From the NCBI RefSeq assembly GCF_018736065.1, contig NZ_CP076128.1:2232001-2296000 (forward strand): a DNA stretch of 64,000 nt, in the 5' to 3' direction. Both the position numbers and the translations under genes were made by a program. Below, one piece after another: positions 44,775 to 54,593 of this stretch; positions within the stretch are counted from its first letter, which is position 1, and every line of letters begins with the position of its first letter. Origin of the DNA: Flammeovirga kamogawensis. GTDB taxonomy: Bacteria; Bacteroidota; Bacteroidia; Cytophagales; Flammeovirgaceae. The notes below the pieces were generated by a model. That model searched no databases and was not told the DNA's origin. It saw nothing but the letters and a program-made list of their open reading frames with translations.

Positions 44775-45998
44775 ATGGATTCTATTTCAGGAAAAACAAA
44801 ATATCTTCTTGGTGTTCAACATGTATTAGCCATGTTTGGAGCAACCGTATTGGTCCCCTTTTTAACAGGTTTAAGCCCTGTAATTGCACTATTTACAGCA
44901 GGTTGCGGCACATTAATATTTCATCAAGTAACAAAGAAAATTGTTCCTGTTTTTTTAGGCTCTTCATTTGCCTTTATTGGTGCTATTAGCCTTGTTTTAA
45001 AACAAGAAGGACTTGCTGAAGTAAAAGCTGGTATCATTGGAGCCGGTTTAGTTTATGTCTTGATGGCATTTATAATCAAAAAATTTGGAGTTAAAGGAGT
45101 ACAATCTTTTTTTCCTCCAATCGTAATTGGTCCAACGATTATGGTCATTGGTTTACGTTTAAGTCCAATTGCACTACAAATGGCTGGATATAATGATGGA
45201 ACTTTTGATACCCAAAGTTTAATTATAGCATTATCAGTAATTATAACTATGGTTATTTCCTCTATGGTTAATCATTCATTTTTTAAATTGATGCCTATTT
45301 TAATAGCTGTAACCGTAGGTTATTTACTTGCAGCAATATTAGGTGTAGTAGATTACACTGCGATAAAAAATGCTCATTGGTTTGGTTTTACTGGAGACAC
45401 CCTTGATCAAGTCTTAACACTTCCACACTTCTCGTGGTCGGGTTTCTTTGCCATTGCTCCAATTGCTCTTGTTGTTTTTATTGAACATATAGGTGATATA
45501 ACAACGAATGGAGCCGTTGTAGGAAAAGATTTCTTTAAGAACCCAGGAATACACAGAACAATGCTTGGCGATGGATTAGCTACAATTTTTGCTGGTTGCA
45601 TAGGCGGACCTGCTAACACTACATACGGAGAAAATACAGGCGTTTTGGCTGTAACAAAAGTTTATGATCCTTCTGTAATTCGAATAGCAGCAGTATTTGC
45701 TATACTCCTTAGCTTTATAGGTAAAGTTGGTGCCATATTACAAACTATACCAGTTCCTGTAATGGGTGGTATTTCTATAATTCTTTTCGGAATGATTGCA
45801 GCTGTAGGCGTTAGAACATTAATTTCTGCAAAATTAGATTTTGGACATTCAAGAAATTTAATAATTGCTGCCTTAATATTTGTATTAGGAATAGGTATAA
45901 AAGATGTAGCAATTTGGAATAACATTTCCGTTTCTGGTTTAACAATAGCTGCGTTAGTAGGTGTTCTACTAAACAAAATATTACCAAAAGATATTTAA
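44775..45998 (+). CDS. uraA: Uracil permease, NCS2 family
   Basis: 407 residues with about 12-14 membrane helices. LGVQHVLAMFGATVLVPFLTG is the family start, FIEHIGD (about 237-243) carries the substrate-binding Glu, and NTTYGENTGVLAVT (about 278-291) the second conserved Glu. It imports uracil, probably with protons, in the inner membrane. Single gene. Confidence 0.92.
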   Translation: MDSISGKTKYLLGVQHVLAMFGATVLVPFLTGLSPVIALFTAGCGTLIFHQVTKKIVPVFLGSSFAFIGAISLVLKQEGLAEVKAGIIGAGLVYVLMAFIIKKFGVKGVQSFFPPIVIGPTIMVIGLRLSPIALQMAGYNDGTFDTQSLIIALSVIITMVISSMVNHSFFKLMPILIAVTVGYLLAAILGVVDYTAIKNAHWFGFTGDTLDQVLTLPHFSWSGFFAIAPIALVVFIEHIGDITTNGAVVGKDFFKNPGIHRTMLGDGLATIFAGCIGGPANTTYGENTGVLAVTKVYDPSVIRIAAVFAILLSFIGKVGAILQTIPVPVMGGISIILFGMIAAVGVRTLISAKLDFGHSRNLIIAALIFVLGIGIKDVAIWNNISVSGLTIAALVGVLLNKILPKDI

Positions 45999-46010
45999 TC
46001 AATAACTAAA

Positions 46011-46052
46011 ATCCATCATTACACTTTTTGTAGTTAATAATGGATTTTTCTA
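46011..46052 (+). terminator. Terminator after uraA
   Basis: ATCCATCATTA (46011-46021) pairs with TAATAATGGAT (46035-46045) with one mismatch, followed by TTTTC. Confidence 0.65.
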
Positions 46053-46149
46053 CAAAAGTCACAAAAGCAACAGCGATTCATTTCAAATTAACTAACAGTT
46101 ATACTTCTTTTCAGTATATTTAGATATTCTCATTACTAACTTATTTATC

Positions 46150-46674
46150 ATGTTACGACTTACTATTGTCCTATTATTTTGTATAATAGGCTCATTAAAC
46201 GCACAAGATGTTGGCTACTACCATGTAATTACTGTAAATGAATTTAGTAGCTATTCTGCATTTTCAAGTTCTCCACCACCTCATATAACTGGGCATGGAG
46301 TTAAAAGTGATTCTTTGTCTCGCAGTAATTTAGTATTTGATTACTATGAAGCAGATAATGAATACTATGCTATAGAAAGCTGGGCAGATTACTACTATTG
46401 GCTTTCAAAAAAATACAAAGTCTTATTTAGCAAGCCAGAAATGTTTGAGCACTTCTATAAAGCAAAAGATAATATCTCCATGATAAAATATCTTTCGTAT
46501 AACTTTTCTGTTTGGCATTTTCCATCAGCAATTAGAATAGAACCTCATATTGAATTATCTGATAGCGAAAATCGTTTTTCATTGTCAAATCATATTATTA
46601 AAAATGAAACTGACCTTGAATATATGCTTAAACAGATAGAAGCAAAACAAGAAAAGTACGCATCTAAAGATTAG
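46150..46674 (+). CDS. Secreted protein of unknown function
   Basis: 174 residues with a signal peptide ending GSLNAQ. The mature part is rich in Tyr, Ser and aromatic residues (YYAIESWADYYYWLSKKY) and has no recognisable motif or membrane segment. Single gene after uraA. Confidence 0.6.
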   Translation: MLRLTIVLLFCIIGSLNAQDVGYYHVITVNEFSSYSAFSSSPPPHITGHGVKSDSLSRSNLVFDYYEADNEYYAIESWADYYYWLSKKYKVLFSKPEMFEHFYKAKDNISMIKYLSYNFSVWHFPSAIRIEPHIELSDSENRFSLSNHIIKNETDLEYMLKQIEAKQEKYASKD

Positions 46675-46798
46675 AATAAAAATAGAGTAGGATGTATACA
46701 TCACAGTTATATTCTACTCTAAAAATGACTAAAAAAGAAAAAAGACTTAATAGAAAAATTCCATTAAGTCTCCAAAAAAACTGTATAAACTATTATAA

Positions 46799-47209
46799 TT
46801 AATCTTTTTTTGTGAAATGAAGTAACATTATTGTATCACCAGAAATGTACTCCAAAACATATGTATTTTCTTTCTTATTGATAACTTGAAAAGTAATTTG
46901 TTCTTTAGAACCTTTCACTTTAGTATCAATAATTAATTTCTCTTGAGTTAAATCAAAAGTATATTTACCCTTTCTCTTTCCCTCTGGTCCTATCTGAATA
47001 AATTTCCCGTCTTTATCAAAAATTTGATATTGTGCTGATCCAAACATTTCATCTCCAGAAATTGTTCTTCCTTCATTTAAATAATCAACAACTTCTAAAT
47101 GCCATTTTCCTGTAAATCCAGTACCATCTTCTAACGGTTCTGAAGCAGATGCTACATTTGAAACTAGAAAAGTGATAAATAAGGCAATTAATGTTAAATA
47201 CTTTTTCAT
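46799..47209 (-). CDS. Small secreted lipocalin-like protein
   Basis: A start at 47209 (MKKYLTLIALF) gives 136 residues with a signal peptide ending ASAS; an in-frame ATG at 47245 adds 12 residues. The mature part opens with TGKWHLEVV and continues as regular beta strands, as in lipocalin-like domains of Bacteroidota. Ligand unknown. It follows the lipoprotein gene at 47276 by 66 bp on the same strand. Confidence 0.6.
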   Translation of the reverse strand: MKKYLTLIALFITFLVSNVASASEPLEDGTGFTGKWHLEVVDYLNEGRTISGDEMFGSAQYQIFDKDGKFIQIGPEGKRKGKYTFDLTQEKLIIDTKVKGSKEQITFQVINKKENTYVLEYISGDTIMLLHFTKKD

Positions 47210-47275
47210 AATATTTTTGGGGATAAAAAGGGATAAGACGATCAATATTTTAAGACACTTATTGTTTTCCTCTAA

Positions 47276-48103
47276 TTATTTAATTTTTAGAGTATGAGAC
47301 CATTCTTTTTTAAGTGAGTTCTCTTTATATCTTTTATCGTGATAAGCATCATCTTTAACATTTAAATCTACAGTAAACTCTGTAAGGTCTTTTCCTGCTC
47401 TACCTTTTGTTACTGTAAACTCTACCTCAAATGCATATTTATGGTAACCATTACTCATACCTAAATCATGTGTTAAGACTTTATATGAAGTATGCTGATA
47501 GATAGATGTATTCTTTGACGTTCTTCTGCTTCTTTGGTCATATTTAACTAAGTCTGTTGGCTGTTCAAAAGCCGAAGTGCTTAATCTTATATATTCAAAA
47601 GATCTTACAGACTCAATAGTACCTTTAACTGTATAAGTACCTTTTTCTTTTAATTCTGTAGGAAGTTTTTTCTCATTTTCAATCTTAATAATTAAAGGTT
47701 CTTTTGTAACAGTTACCTTTTGTTTAACTGTTGTTTTTTGATGATCTATTGTATATGCAACAAATTTATAATCATAAGAACCCTTCTTTAAAGGTGCGTA
47801 ACCTTTAAATCTATATGTTCCAAATGAACCAAAAATACTATTTTTATAACCTACTCTACTTGGGTTAGGAATTTCGTTTGAATTAGGTTCAAAATTAATA
47901 CTACTAAGTCCAAAATCTGAAATTGTAGATGCTTCTACATCAAATTCTAAAACTGATAATGGTGTAACTTTAAATTCTTTAGGAGCATTTTTAATTCTTA
48001 CATTCGGTCCAAAAAAGTCATTTTCTTCATCTTTTGAACATGAACTGAAAAATACAACTACTATTGATAATAATAATATGGAATAATTTCTTAGTGTTTT
48101 CAT
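47276..48103 (-). CDS. Probable surface-exposed lipoprotein
   Basis: A start at 48103 (MKTLRNYSILLLS) gives 275 residues with a lipoprotein signal ending FSSC (C22); an upstream in-frame ATG at 48151 adds 16 unlikely residues. The mature N-terminus CSKDEEND resembles the K-(D/E)2 export signal that sends Bacteroidota lipoproteins to the cell surface. The rest looks like three Ig-like beta domains. No homologous function recognised. Confidence 0.65.
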   Translation of the reverse strand: MKTLRNYSILLLSIVVVFFSSCSKDEENDFFGPNVRIKNAPKEFKVTPLSVLEFDVEASTISDFGLSSINFEPNSNEIPNPSRVGYKNSIFGSFGTYRFKGYAPLKKGSYDYKFVAYTIDHQKTTVKQKVTVTKEPLIIKIENEKKLPTELKEKGTYTVKGTIESVRSFEYIRLSTSAFEQPTDLVKYDQRSRRTSKNTSIYQHTSYKVLTHDLGMSNGYHKYAFEVEFTVTKGRAGKDLTEFTVDLNVKDDAYHDKRYKENSLKKEWSHTLKIK

Positions 48104-48205
48104 GAGAGCGTTAATTTTTTCTGTTATTAAATTCACTATCATGACAAACACTTATAGAATGTGAACAATGTTAATTACAATTATTCACACTCTTTTTTCA
48201 AATTT

Positions 48206-49651
48206 CTAAAATTTATATACTTTCAATTTTGGATCATTTAATCTAATTCTAATCCACTTTTCTATTTTTTCTAAATATGCAGGTCGTTGTTCATCTTTAA
48301 CAGTATCAGAGAGTTTAACTAATAAAACTGGGTGTTTTTTAACTCCTAAAGAATCACCTTTAAATTCCTGTAATTGTATACTTGTTATTGCATATTTTTC
48401 AATTTCAGGATATTGAAATTTTAGTTCTTTATTTAACTGTTGAATGGGGTATGGATCCTTCTTAGAAGCATTCAAATTATAAATTCGTTTTTCGAGTAAT
48501 TTTATTTTTAGATCCTTATCCCGAATAACCTCATCATTTTTTGTATAAATATCTCTCAATAATTTTGAATGTAAATCATTGCTATACTCTGCGAACTTTT
48601 TATCAATATCAGCTCCAGATCCATCTTCTTGATGTATCCTCACAATAGTCTTCTTTGTTAAAGGAAAATACTCACCAGCTTTAGCATTTAAACCATAACG
48701 AGCCAACATCTCATTTAAGAAAATGATTTTATTCTCATCAATATTCTTCCCCATATAATACAAATCAATTGTTGACAATGAATCTGTATAAATTATCTTT
48801 TGCGTAAGTAATTCACTTCCTTGAAAAACCGTATTGTCGTTTATGAAATTATCTACAGCAATCTTAAAACGAGTTTCCTGTATCATCTTCATAAAAATGA
48901 CACCACTTGGCATCACTACTATAGTTAAAAATATAATAAGTAAAGATCTATAACGACGATACTTACTTCTATCAATAAACTTTTTAATTGGAAAGCGTAA
49001 GTACTTTACAACAATATAGGTGGATAGCGTAATAAAAACAGAGTTAATAAAGAAGAGATAAAATGCACCAAAAAAGTACTTATATGTTCCTGTTGCTAAA
49101 CCAAAACCAGCAGTACATAAAGGAGGCATAAGTGCTGTAGCAATTGCAACCCCTGGAATTACATTGCTTTTCTCTTTTCTAGAGCCTGCAATAATTCCAG
49201 AGAAACCGCCAAACATAGCAACAAAAACATCTAAAATTGTTGGCTTAGTACGAGCCAAAATCTCCGACTGTTCTATTGTTATAGGTGATATAGAAAAATA
49301 TAAAGTTGATGTAACTAGACTAATAACTACTGCTATTGCAATATTCTTTAAAGCTCTGCGCATCATATCCACATCGTGAATACCAATGGCTGTTCCAATA
49401 CCTAAAATTGGTCCCATTAATGGCGATATTAACATGGCTCCAATTATTACTGCAGGTGAGTTAGAATTTAGACCAATTGAGGCAATTAAAATTGAAAAGA
49501 TTAAGATCCACGCTGCATGACCTTTAAATGTCATATCTTTCTTTATTCCTTCAATAGTTGCTTCTGGGTCAGATCCTTCTCTGATACTTAAGGTATCAAC
49601 TGCTAATTTTTTAAAGGATTGTATAAACCCTGAAAAATTACTATCACTCAT
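48206..49651 (-). CDS. DUF389 membrane protein
   Basis: 481 residues. The N-terminal half carries the DUF389 core: AAWILIFSILIASIGLNSNSPAVIIGAMLISPLMGPI-like sequence (about 45-85), then GVAIATALMPPLCTAGFG (about 168-185). About six membrane helices lie between 45 and 260. The C-terminal 220 residues are soluble, with a coiled segment (KIKLLEKRIYNL). Function of the family is unknown. Single gene. Confidence 0.88.
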   Translation of the reverse strand: MSDSNFSGFIQSFKKLAVDTLSIREGSDPEATIEGIKKDMTFKGHAAWILIFSILIASIGLNSNSPAVIIGAMLISPLMGPILGIGTAIGIHDVDMMRRALKNIAIAVVISLVTSTLYFSISPITIEQSEILARTKPTILDVFVAMFGGFSGIIAGSRKEKSNVIPGVAIATALMPPLCTAGFGLATGTYKYFFGAFYLFFINSVFITLSTYIVVKYLRFPIKKFIDRSKYRRYRSLLIIFLTIVVMPSGVIFMKMIQETRFKIAVDNFINDNTVFQGSELLTQKIIYTDSLSTIDLYYMGKNIDENKIIFLNEMLARYGLNAKAGEYFPLTKKTIVRIHQEDGSGADIDKKFAEYSNDLHSKLLRDIYTKNDEVIRDKDLKIKLLEKRIYNLNASKKDPYPIQQLNKELKFQYPEIEKYAITSIQLQEFKGDSLGVKKHPVLLVKLSDTVKDEQRPAYLEKIEKWIRIRLNDPKLKVYKF

Positions 49652-49782
49652 ATTTTTTATTAAATAATTATTTGTTTTACACTAGTTTACAATGTAAATT
49701 CTAAAACGCTTATAACTTAAGTATTATAAACTTAAGAAACACATCAATTTAAACACATTCCTCCCTGTAACGTAAAAAACTT

Positions 49783-50214
49783 ATGTCTAGTAAAGAAATT
49801 ATTAAAACATATTCAAATAACGACATTGAGATTGTTTGGCAACCTAATAAATGTATTCACTCAACAAAATGTTTTCAAGCACTACCAAGTGTATTTGACC
49901 CTACTAAAAGACCTTGGGTGTCTATAAATGCAGCACCAACTGCAGATATTATTCTTACTGTAAAAAACTGTCCTTCGGGAGCTCTGTCATTAAAAACAGA
50001 GGATAAAGATGATGCTCCTGAAATTGAAAATGATATTCAAGTTACTGTTTTAAAAGATGGGCCTATTTTAATAAAAGGAAGCATTACTTTAACAGCTAAA
50101 GGTAATTCTGAAAGCTTAGGAAATAAACAAATTGCTTTGTGTAGATGTGGGCATTCTGCAAATAAACCATACTGCGATGGACAACATGCAAAAAACGGTT
50201 TCAAAGCTGATTAG
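49783..50214 (+). CDS. Fe-S protein: divergent ferredoxin plus CDGSH (mitoNEET-type) domain
   Basis: 143 residues. The N-terminal Fer4_19 domain (about 14-72) has C24, C30 and C63 in KCIHSTKCFQ and VKNCPSGAL. The C-terminal CDGSH domain binds a 2Fe-2S cluster through C120, C122, C131 and H135 (CRCGHSANKPYCDGQH). The arrangement is known in bacteria; the role is thought to be redox or Fe-S handling. Cytosolic. Confidence 0.9.
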   Translation: MSSKEIIKTYSNNDIEIVWQPNKCIHSTKCFQALPSVFDPTKRPWVSINAAPTADIILTVKNCPSGALSLKTEDKDDAPEIENDIQVTVLKDGPILIKGSITLTAKGNSESLGNKQIALCRCGHSANKPYCDGQHAKNGFKAD

Positions 50215-50298
50215 ACCCCGACAACTACCTTATGTTAACAAAACGAATAACATTATTCACTCGTCTTTTTTCTCAACTAAGAAAGACGAGTATTAACA

Positions 50299-50330
50299 TT
50301 TGTTCAATTAAAGGATTTAATCTATATTTG
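50299..50330 (+). promoter_or_regulatory. Strong promoter of the ATPase module
   Basis: TTTG (50299-50302), 20 bases, TATATTTG (50323-50330). This is a full match to the Bacteroidota -33 TTTG and -7 TAnnTTTG boxes with ideal spacing. Predicted leader is about 145 nt. Confidence 0.75.
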
Positions 50331-50481
50331 CACTCTGATTAAGCTTAGATTAACCCAAATAAATTTTATATCAACAAACTTCAGTAGTACTGTCGATTCT
50401 ATTTAGAATTTGAATAAAATTTATAGGTCCTAAAAGCTATCAAATTCATTCGATCATTACAGACTAATATATAAACCTTTT

Positions 50482-52905
50482 ATGGCCAATATCAAAAGCC
50501 TATCTTTAGAAAATTTCCGTGTCTTTAAAGAACGTACTACATTTAATTTTTCACCAATTAATGTATTAACGGGTACAAACAGTAGTGGTAAAAGTTCATT
50601 ATTTAAAGCTCTTTTATTATTACAAGACAATGGTACTAAAAATAGATTGGAAGAACTCGATTTTAGAGGTCCTTACCATAATTTAGGTAATATAGATAAA
50701 GCTCGTAATCACGATACTGACCCTGAAAAGCCAATTACATTTACATTAGAATTTGCTCCTCAGCCAGGTATTGCTCCTTTTAAACGTTTTGAGTTAGGGC
50801 AAAGAGATATTTCTATTGCTTTTACAGACTTAAAAGACATCAATAGTTTTTCAGACTTAATGAAAGTACCTAATTGGAAAAATTGGATGTACTTTTTAAG
50901 AGGAGTCTTAATTAATAGGTCTCAAGACATGATCCGTCATGTACAAAAATTAACGAAAGAAGGTGAGATCGAAAATAAGCCAATTATTAAAGCAATACTT
51001 CATAAGTTACTTCATATCGCATTTGAAGAAAGAATTTCTGTAGAAAATATCGAAAAGCTGTTTAAGCAAGCTTCAAATGTAGTGGTAAAACTTAAGGAGT
51101 TGGATATACCTGTAGAGGATCATTTAAAAATCCCCGCAGATATAAATAAAGCTTTTTTTGTTGATTTAATCAAAAGAGCGTGGTACGAGAAACATCGAGA
51201 ACACGAGCTTAGAGGTATTAAAAAATTAGAACATCTAACTGAAGCTAAACCTTCTCCCACAAGAGATGAAAAGGCTACAAAAAAACATAACGAGCGTTGG
51301 GCTAAAGTTATCCGTAAAAATGATATTACTGAGGTAGAACAATTACGTTCAGCTTTGGTTTCGTGGTTAGAAATGGATATACCAATGTCTTCTTTAGTGC
51401 GTGACATCTTAAATATCAGTTCTAAAGAAATTATTTTTTCTTTTAAACCAATTGGCGTAAATACTACAGAGCGTTTAATTCTTGAACTATCATATGATAG
51501 TAAAGAGGGTAAATTATGCAATATTGGTTTATCATACAGAGAACGTTTTACAAATAAAAGAAAGCTACTTTACACCCCTTTAAGTAATGGTAGTTTGCAT
51601 TATGTAGGTAGCGAAAATGGTAATAGTTACTTATTAGCTGCAGGACATAGAGGCGATTATATTAAAACGGATGGTGAGATTCCTGTTTTCACTAGTTTCT
51701 TTGATATCAACAATTTATACGAATATGGTGCAGGGATGGACTTAGACACACCGCTAACTAAATTCTTTAGTGTTGATAATAATAAGCTTTCAAAGGTAAC
51801 TGGTATAAAAGAAGAAGAAAAACTAAATGTTCTTTCTGAACTTATACATAAAAAATTGATGCTACTATTAGGTTCTCGTCTTAATGCATTTATGACGGAG
51901 CATCAACCAAAAGTCAAAAAGATTAATCCTTTCAAAAAAGAAAACCTTAAACAACTTCTTGCAGAACGTGAAGAAGATGGAAGCGGATTTAAAATTGCAT
52001 CAATTGGTTTCCTTTTAAGAGATTTACCACTTCTAGACAACAACGATAGAAAAATTCTTGACACTCAAGAAGCTGTAAATTCTTTAGATAGTTTAGATCA
52101 CCTTCCTGAATTACCTCTTTCTAGCGAAGAATTTCATAACCTTTTTACAATAGATATTGATAGCGTTTTTGCTGATGGTTTTGTAAAGATGATTGAAGAA
52201 GGTGTACAAGGCATTAAACATATTTTTAAATCTTGTGGAAAACTATTCAACTTTGGTCTTTTAGAAGCACAAAGAGGTAGTACAAAACGCATTCTTTTAC
52301 ACACAGAGGGTACTGTTTTAAGTACATTACTTTTTGATTTTGCTAAAAATGCAGATCAAAAAGCAAGAGACTTTGTAAGGTTTTGGATTCAAGAATTTGA
52401 AATTGGATACGATATACACATCAATTCTGTAAAAGGAATTGCATCAGATGTAATCATTACAGATAGAAAAGGACATGAATTAGATTTAGCCGATTTAGGT
52501 TATGGAATATCTCAATTACTACCTATTCTTCTAAAAATTGCTTTAGATGAACATCGTTCTTTATTAATTGAAGAACCTGAAACAAATCTTCATCCTAAAA
52601 TGCAATCTAAGTTGGCAGATTTAATTATTGATGCCTCACAAAGATATCAGACTAATTTCTTGATAGAAACTCACTCTGAATACCTGATTAGAAAATTACA
52701 ATATTGGACGGCTAAACGTAAAATCACGCCGTACGAATCTACAATATATTACCTATATAACCCCGAGAGAGTACCAGAAGGGAAACCTCAAGTAGCTCTA
52801 TTAAATATCTTAAAAGATGGAGAGCTAGACAACGAGTTTGGAGAAGGATTCTTTGATGAAGCGGATAATATTGCTATCGAATTATTCCACTTGAAACAAC
52901 AATAA
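50482..52905 (+). CDS. Large SMC/OLD-like AAA ATPase (DUF3696 type)
   Basis: 807 residues. The N-terminus LSLENFRVF with Walker A GTNSSGKSS (31-39) is the RecF/SMC-like head. The second lobe has the signature LADLGYGISQLLP (about 669-681), Walker B LLIEEPETNLHP (694-705) and the H-loop ETHSEYLI (729-736). YNPERVPEGKP, DGELDNEFGEGFFDEA is the DUF3696 C-terminal block. The middle (about 100-640) is a large alpha-helical insertion. No TOPRIM or nuclease domain is fused. Such ATPases usually pair with a separate effector gene; the gene 26 bp downstream is the obvious candidate. Cytosolic. Confidence 0.83.
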   Translation: MANIKSLSLENFRVFKERTTFNFSPINVLTGTNSSGKSSLFKALLLLQDNGTKNRLEELDFRGPYHNLGNIDKARNHDTDPEKPITFTLEFAPQPGIAPFKRFELGQRDISIAFTDLKDINSFSDLMKVPNWKNWMYFLRGVLINRSQDMIRHVQKLTKEGEIENKPIIKAILHKLLHIAFEERISVENIEKLFKQASNVVVKLKELDIPVEDHLKIPADINKAFFVDLIKRAWYEKHREHELRGIKKLEHLTEAKPSPTRDEKATKKHNERWAKVIRKNDITEVEQLRSALVSWLEMDIPMSSLVRDILNISSKEIIFSFKPIGVNTTERLILELSYDSKEGKLCNIGLSYRERFTNKRKLLYTPLSNGSLHYVGSENGNSYLLAAGHRGDYIKTDGEIPVFTSFFDINNLYEYGAGMDLDTPLTKFFSVDNNKLSKVTGIKEEEKLNVLSELIHKKLMLLLGSRLNAFMTEHQPKVKKINPFKKENLKQLLAEREEDGSGFKIASIGFLLRDLPLLDNNDRKILDTQEAVNSLDSLDHLPELPLSSEEFHNLFTIDIDSVFADGFVKMIEEGVQGIKHIFKSCGKLFNFGLLEAQRGSTKRILLHTEGTVLSTLLFDFAKNADQKARDFVRFWIQEFEIGYDIHINSVKGIASDVIITDRKGHELDLADLGYGISQLLPILLKIALDEHRSLLIEEPETNLHPKMQSKLADLIIDASQRYQTNFLIETHSEYLIRKLQYWTAKRKITPYESTIYYLYNPERVPEGKPQVALLNILKDGELDNEFGEGFFDEADNIAIELFHLKQQ

Positions 52906-52931
52906 ATTAGGCTACTTAAATAACGATTATC

Positions 52932-53993
52932 ATGGAACGAATTACCACTTACGCAAATATAAATTCACTTACTTCCTTTTTTACAAAACGTCCATCTTTA
53001 GAGGATGAATTGGACGATATGGACTGGAGCCGTTCTTGGATGGATTTCTATTCATTCTTGAATAAACAAGCAGATTTACGCTTAGATGTAGATCCTACTC
53101 AATTGTCAATGATGAGTAAAACAAACCCTTACATTAAAAAGATGCTAAAGAATGCATCTTCTGGAGGGTCATCATTACGTTGTGAAAAAGAAGCATTTGA
53201 TCAATTAGATGTAGTTAGTAAAACGACAATGCCACAAACAATGTTTTTCCTTGATAAAAGCAATCAAGAATGTGAAGACATTGAAACAAAATATGGCATA
53301 ATTACATTAAACCCAAACCGCATTAAATCGAAAGCTGGGTTTATGTTTAATTGGTCTTTATACAATGTAACTAAAGATAGAGGAGCTGTAAAACGCTTCG
53401 AAAAATGGAGTCAATTAGAACGCTTCCGCCACCCACATAACTCAATGGTAATTATTGACAACTACTTATTGAAAGACTTGGGAGAAATGGAAGAAAACTT
53501 GATTCCTATGTTAGATGCTTTAATGCCTGAAAAGCTTGAAGTAACTTTCCAATTAACGTTAATTTCTGTCGATTTGCGAGATAAACCTGCCTCGATGAAA
53601 AAGTACATTGAATGGGAATTAAAAAATAAATTAAAAAGACCTTACAATATTGAAGTCTGCGTAATAAAGACTGAAAGTAACAAAAACCACGATAGAAATA
53701 TTTTCACAAATTATCTTTGGATGCACTCAGGACATTCCTTCACCTATTTAAGAAGACAACAAATTAGTAAAAACACCAATTTGATGCTCTTTCCTATCTT
53801 CTATCAACAAAAAGATTTCCAATCTTATTATGATGAGATCCCTGGTTCTACAGAAAGTAAAAGTTCTGTATGGGGTGCAGTAAACCAAAGATTAAGAGAA
53901 GCAAGGTATATTATAAAAACAGCTAGCAATGACTATAATGGAATTGGTGGCGAACTTAAAAACTCTATTCTGGTAGGTAATAAAACTGCATAA
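52932..53993 (+). CDS. Unrecognised partner of the DUF3696 ATPase
   Basis: 353 residues, no signal peptide or membrane helix. Residues 1-100 look helical and acidic. Further on are HPHNSMVIIDNYLL (H169, D176), which reads like a buried strand ending in an Asp, and NKNHDRNIFTNYLWMHSGHSF (H253, D254, R255, then a His-rich turn), which looks like a catalytic or binding block. The HDR motif recalls phospholipase-D-like or MIT C-terminal folds, but this is only a visual resemblance. Its spacing of 26 bp from the ATPase suggests one transcript. Candidate effector or nuclease-like subunit, unproven. Confidence 0.65.
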   Translation: MERITTYANINSLTSFFTKRPSLEDELDDMDWSRSWMDFYSFLNKQADLRLDVDPTQLSMMSKTNPYIKKMLKNASSGGSSLRCEKEAFDQLDVVSKTTMPQTMFFLDKSNQECEDIETKYGIITLNPNRIKSKAGFMFNWSLYNVTKDRGAVKRFEKWSQLERFRHPHNSMVIIDNYLLKDLGEMEENLIPMLDALMPEKLEVTFQLTLISVDLRDKPASMKKYIEWELKNKLKRPYNIEVCVIKTESNKNHDRNIFTNYLWMHSGHSFTYLRRQQISKNTNLMLFPIFYQQKDFQSYYDEIPGSTESKSSVWGAVNQRLREARYIIKTASNDYNGIGGELKNSILVGNKTA

Positions 53994-54034
53994 TTTCTAT
54001 ATTTGTTCACTATTTACACCAAGCTGAACTATTT

Positions 54035-54406
54035 ATGGAAAAAATTAATTATCACAACAAACGTTTTAGAGCTATTTCTAATTCTGAAAATGGAGAAGTA
54101 GATACTGAAACGTTCTTTCATTACCGACAGGGCGGTGATGTTATTTGGGCAACTTACCATGGTACCAATATTAAAATGGGTACAATTACAGGTATTGTAA
54201 AAGAAGATAGCTCTTTAGTATTTACATATCAACATGTAAATCTAAATGATGAAATCATGACAGGTAAGTGTATTTCTACTCCTAAAATTGAAGACGGAAG
54301 AATTATTCTTTCAGAAAACTGGGAATGGACTTGTAAAGATCATTCTAAAGGAGAATCTATTGTAGCAGAATTAGTCCAAAAAGATAATTTTGCACCTATG
54401 TTTTAA
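54035..54406 (+). CDS. Small beta-barrel protein (often mislabelled N-acetylglutamate synthase)
   Basis: 123 residues. It consists almost entirely of short beta strands with the pattern NGEVDTETFFHYRQGGDVIW, GTITGIV and WEWTCKDHSKGES. These blocks recall a small family common in Bacteroidota and Firmicutes that databases label N-acetylglutamate synthase without a GNAT motif. No such motif is present here either. A lipocalin- or avidin-like barrel is likely. It lies 41 bp after the ATPase partner and could be transcribed with it. Confidence 0.65.
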   Translation: MEKINYHNKRFRAISNSENGEVDTETFFHYRQGGDVIWATYHGTNIKMGTITGIVKEDSSLVFTYQHVNLNDEIMTGKCISTPKIEDGRIILSENWEWTCKDHSKGESIVAELVQKDNFAPMF

Positions 54407-54593
54407 GAACATTTTATGGATCATAAACAAAAACTATGGTACTATAAATGAATTCGATGTATAATTGGTTCTCTTTTTAGAGTTTATTGTGTTAATTAGC
54501 ATAAGCAAAAAAAAGGTGATCAATCTCATCGATTGAGAAAAATCATCCGCTCAAATTTTGAAACAATTTATTTAACAATAAAACATTACTAAA

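Noticed and set aside
45662-46002. Two antisense ORFs over the 3' end of uraA
   Set aside because: The permease frame is well conserved through this part; the antisense frames show no family features.
54035-54406. N-acetylglutamate synthase
   Set aside because: Database entries for this family carry that name, but the protein is a small beta-strand-rich barrel without a GNAT acetyl-CoA motif.
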